This document shows positions 61,430 through 64,000 of a stretch of DNA of 64,000 bases, piece after piece; position 1 is the first letter of the stretch, and each line of letters opens with the position of its first letter. Source of the stretch: Syngnathus acus (taxonomy: Eukaryota; Chordata; Actinopteri; Syngnathiformes; Syngnathidae). The position numbers were made by a program, and so were the translations under genes. The stretch covers positions 6,025,693-6,089,692 of the forward strand of contig NC_051088.1 of NCBI RefSeq assembly GCF_901709675.1. The letters are read 5' to 3'. Under the pieces are notes generated by a model that saw only the letters and a list, made by a program, of their open reading frames with translations, did not search any database and was not told the origin of the DNA.

Positions 61430-61953
61430 GCCGTTAGCTTGGAAAAAACGTGCATAAAAGAAGTGGTGTTTCAGTGAGTGGTTCTTTCTTTCCTTGGCAA
61501 ATGTAAATCTACATTCTGGCTTACATAGTTCACGCCAGGAGGGAGACGCAACACGTTCACTGACTGATCCGTTGATGCACGGGAAGGAAGGCAGTTGACC
61601 CATTGACTCGTTCGCGAACAGGAAAGCCCGGATTCGTTCCCTCACTGATCCGTTCTCGCGATGAACTGCAAATGCAAATCACTCACTGATTCGTTCACTC
61701 ACAGATCCGTTCAGTGGGTGAACGGGAAATGCAATTCACTACTCGTTCGTGAACGGGAAGCTGCGTCATTTTCTTCTTCGTTTTGTTTTAGGGCGAGGTG
61801 GCACCAGCTTCAATGCACATTACCGACACCTACTGGTTTAAGTCATATGAATTGAAAAAAAAAGAACGAATCACTTTAGGAAGTTATTCGTTCACTCTCG
61901 TTCACTGAAAGGATTCGTTCTTTTGAACGAATCGTTCACTCACGAGCCAACAC
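61430..61953 (-). repeat. Dispersed repeat ending AGTGTTGGCTCGTGAGTGAA
   Basis: Read on the - strand it starts AGTGTTGGCTCGTGAGTGAA, then CGATTCGTTCAAAAGAACGA, and contains at least six GTTCGTGAACG / GATCCGTT / ATTCGTTC variants over 500 bp. The first 59 bp recur at 57585-57643. This looks like a teleost repeat family with internal CGTTC-type subrepeats. The class is unknown to me, and the left limit is approximate. Confidence 0.55.
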
Positions 61954-63094
61954 TATCGCATGACAGCTGATGCTGAGCTCCCATCAGGCAAGTAGCATTA
62001 GCCCCCCCTCCTCATTTAACATGGGCGGGTCAGATCGCGTATCCTCGCGTGTTGTTGGCTATATTGAACATTATCCGACAGGATTGCTGAGTGTCACAAT
62101 AGTACAGCGGTTAAGACTTTGACGTGTAAACACTTCATATTTCTTTGCGTCACGGGTTCAAATTACGATGATGACTTTTTTTTTAATTTCTTTTTTTTTA
62201 GTGTTTGCTATTTTTTGCAGCCGGTCGGAAATGCAAACGAGACGTTTCGTTCAGTGTTTTTATTGAGAATTTGAACAGTTTTGCAATTAGGGAAGTTCCA
62301 AGTCGCTTGTGACGAATCTGCAGTCGCGAAACACAAAACTGCGCAACTCGCCTTACCATAACAGTCGTTACTCGAGACGGGGAGTAAGATAACATGGGAG
62401 CAACTTGACATCCCGGTCCCAGGGACAAAAAATATCCGATCCGAAGCGATCTGCACACGCCGAGGTGCGGAAGAAGGCACCAGCATCGCCGAATGGACAA
62501 ATAGAAAGAAAGGAAAAGGAGAAAAGAATGGAATAAAGAGAAAAAGATAGAACACTGCTGGGAGGCTGCCACTCAGCCGCGCCATACAAAAAAAATAAAA
62601 AAATAAATTGAATTGCAACATCAGATTTGTGTGAACGTGTTTTGTTTCGATACTTGAGGGGTCTACTGTACCCTCTGGTAACAGGATAACAAAATTTTAA
62701 TGAATTTATTATATCTGATGTAATGGTCAAAATTGCGCAATTGAGAAGAGTTTTATTTTTAAATGCACCATTAGATTTGTCTGGAAGTACTTTGGTTGGA
62801 ATCCCGTGGTGGTCTTCTGTCCTCAAGAATATAACGCCACACAGGAAGCCGGAATCGAACCCTTCAACTTGAAATGTGAGGCGGAAATGCTAACCAGTGC
62901 GTGCCCTATTCTTTTTTATTATATTATTTTTTTTACAATTAATAACCATGTAAAGTATTTTGAGTCCAGTCTGGTAGAAGTGCACTGCAATGTAGCAGGT
63001 TACTAGGAATTGAGTAGTCTGTTCTGTTAATCGTCCCCTCATTTAGAACTACACACAAACACTTGGAAATCCTGTGAGTAAGAAGCAAACAAGC
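61954..63094. other. Intergenic stretch with tRNA-like repeat scraps
   Basis: No exon is recognised. Two degenerate tRNA-like scraps are present. One is at about 62095-62168 (+), with TAGTACAGCGGTTAAGAC (A-box-like) and CACGGGTTCAAATTACG (B-box-like). The other is at about 62840-62910 (-), with complement reading TGGTTAGCATTTCC and GGGTTCGATTCCGGC; this resembles the head of a common fish SINE-like repeat. Open frames at 62198-62826 (-) are featureless. Confidence 0.45.
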
Positions 63095-63371
63095 TAATTA
63101 TAAAGGGATTGAAATCTTTATTTAGCCTAGTACAGTAGAGTGCAAAGCTTCACCTTAAATCCAGTGTTAACACTGCGGACCCCAGCCTAAGTTTGATAAT
63201 GTAGCAACACATTCTATGGCTGGAAAGATAAAAGGTGCACAACACGTTGCTGATACGAGTTAAGGAGTTAAAATTGCTGTGGTTATACTGGTGGAATGTG
63301 TGACATGTCCTCTTTTGCACTCAGTGTGTTTGCCATGTTATTCTTTGACGTGTACGCCGCTGTTCTTCTCG
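63095..63371 (-). other. PGD 3' UTR
   Basis: Runs from the PGD stop codon (63372-63374) to about 63095. An AATAAA signal on the - strand lies at 63117-63122. This gives a short 3' UTR of about 275 bp, converging on TARDBP about 7 kb away. Confidence 0.7.
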
Positions 63372-63933
63372 CTACGCATTGTAGGAGGAAGACGAAACGT
63401 TTCCACCGTGTCCTGTCCAGTTGGTGTGGATAAAGCGGCCCGGCTCGGTCAGCAGCTCATACGTATGAGCCCCAAAGTAATCTCTCTGAGCCTGAACACA
63501 ACAACAAAACAGCACTGACAAAAGGTACACTCACACCAGGGCTTTTCAACTCTGATGAACCCATCCATAGAATTTCTATCAGGCTTCTCCTCATTGGGGA
63601 TGAGTGTGCTGAAGCATGACAAGAGGGACGGTACATTCCGAACCAGTGGCTCAGCCAATTGTGGGGCACATTTGGACACATTCAAACCTACAGGCGAGTC
63701 TTCAAAGAACCCAACATACATGAAATTGGAAGCTAGAGTACCCAGCTTTTTTGAGTTGCACATAAAAAACAGAATCAATGTGGTCCACCCCAGTGGAGTT
63801 GAGGTATTACCTGGAGGAGGTTGGCAGGCAGCATGTTGTGCCTGTAACCGTCGTAGAAAGACAGAGCGGTAGTGAAGCAAGGCATGGGGATGCCGTGCTG
63901 GACGCCTGTGCTGACCGCTCGACGCCACGACAC
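63372..63933 (-). CDS. pgd: PGD, 6-phosphogluconate dehydrogenase, last two exons
   Basis: PGD converts 6-phosphogluconate and NADP+ to ribulose 5-phosphate, CO2 and NADPH in the cytosolic oxidative pentose phosphate pathway. On the - strand the penultimate exon (63933-63811, 123 bp) reads VSWRRAVSTGVQHGIPMPCF and then TTALSFYDGYRHNMLPANLLQ. The last exon (63491-63372, 120 bp) reads AQRDYFGAHTYELLTEPGRF, IHTNWTGHGGN and VSSSSYNA before TAG. Splice sites are AG|GTG, CCAG|GTAATA and TTCAG|GCT. These are the C-terminal 80 of about 483 residues, including the RFIHTNWTG tail that reaches into the active site of the partner subunit. The remaining exons lie beyond the right edge of the window. Confidence 0.96.
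63492..63810 (-). other. Last intron of PGD
   Basis: A 319-bp GT-AG intron. It is open on the + strand (63555-63872, 105 codons), but the frame overlaps the antisense of a coding exon and has no recognisable domain. Confidence 0.85.
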
Positions 63934-64000
63934 CTAAAAATCAAGTGAGAAATCTTGCTGTGACTGGTAACCATGCCTGCTGAAGAACATCTCTTCAATC

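Noticed and set aside
63555-63872. 105-codon + strand open frame
   Set aside because: It lies antisense to the last PGD intron and part of a coding exon, and has no recognisable motif.

Overview
The window is nuclear DNA from a bony fish, most likely a spiny-rayed (percomorph) teleost. The evidence is split genes with GT/AG introns, vertebrate TARDBP and PGD exons, long CA/GT, GATA/GACA and AT microsatellites, and many fragments that resemble typical teleost repeats (L2-like and other LINE pieces, hAT MITEs, SINE-like sequences). No prokaryotic gene organisation is present.

Layout. Bases 1 to about 49,600 hold no convincing protein-coding exon. This is a long noncoding stretch with microsatellites, a few retrotransposon fossils (2.3, 36.1-37.5, 43.5-44.0, 45.2 kb), hAT-type MITEs (12.0 and 15.3 kb) and, at 15.3-16.5 kb, a compact mosaic: a MITE, a tRNA-like module, a degenerate TTAGGG-type array, a duplicated leader and the first 62 codons of a hAT transposase. 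Several complex, non-repetitive blocks look like possible developmental enhancers, but that is only an impression from base composition. Bases 49.6-56.0 kb contain the complete TARDBP gene (TDP-43) on the + strand: a probable noncoding first exon, five coding exons encoding 400 residues, and a roughly 1.1 kb 3' UTR. A hAT derivative with a perfect 8-bp target duplication sits in its second coding intron. Bases 57.3-61.0 kb are dominated by repeats: an inverted pair of tRNA-like/TTAGGG modules, then a 236-bp tandem array of ten uniform units plus an older, longer copy. The array unit is built from a MITE that has lost one end. The last 0.6 kb carries the two terminal coding exons of PGD on the - strand, converging on TARDBP.

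The two genes are not functionally linked in any obvious way: TDP-43 is an RNA-binding splicing regulator and PGD is an enzyme of the oxidative pentose phosphate pathway. Both lie in human 1p36.22, so their closeness is conserved synteny, apparently with local rearrangement. The most unusual structures are the 236-bp hairpin satellite, whose ancestral stages are still visible at its right edge, and the recurring tRNA-like plus telomere-like module.
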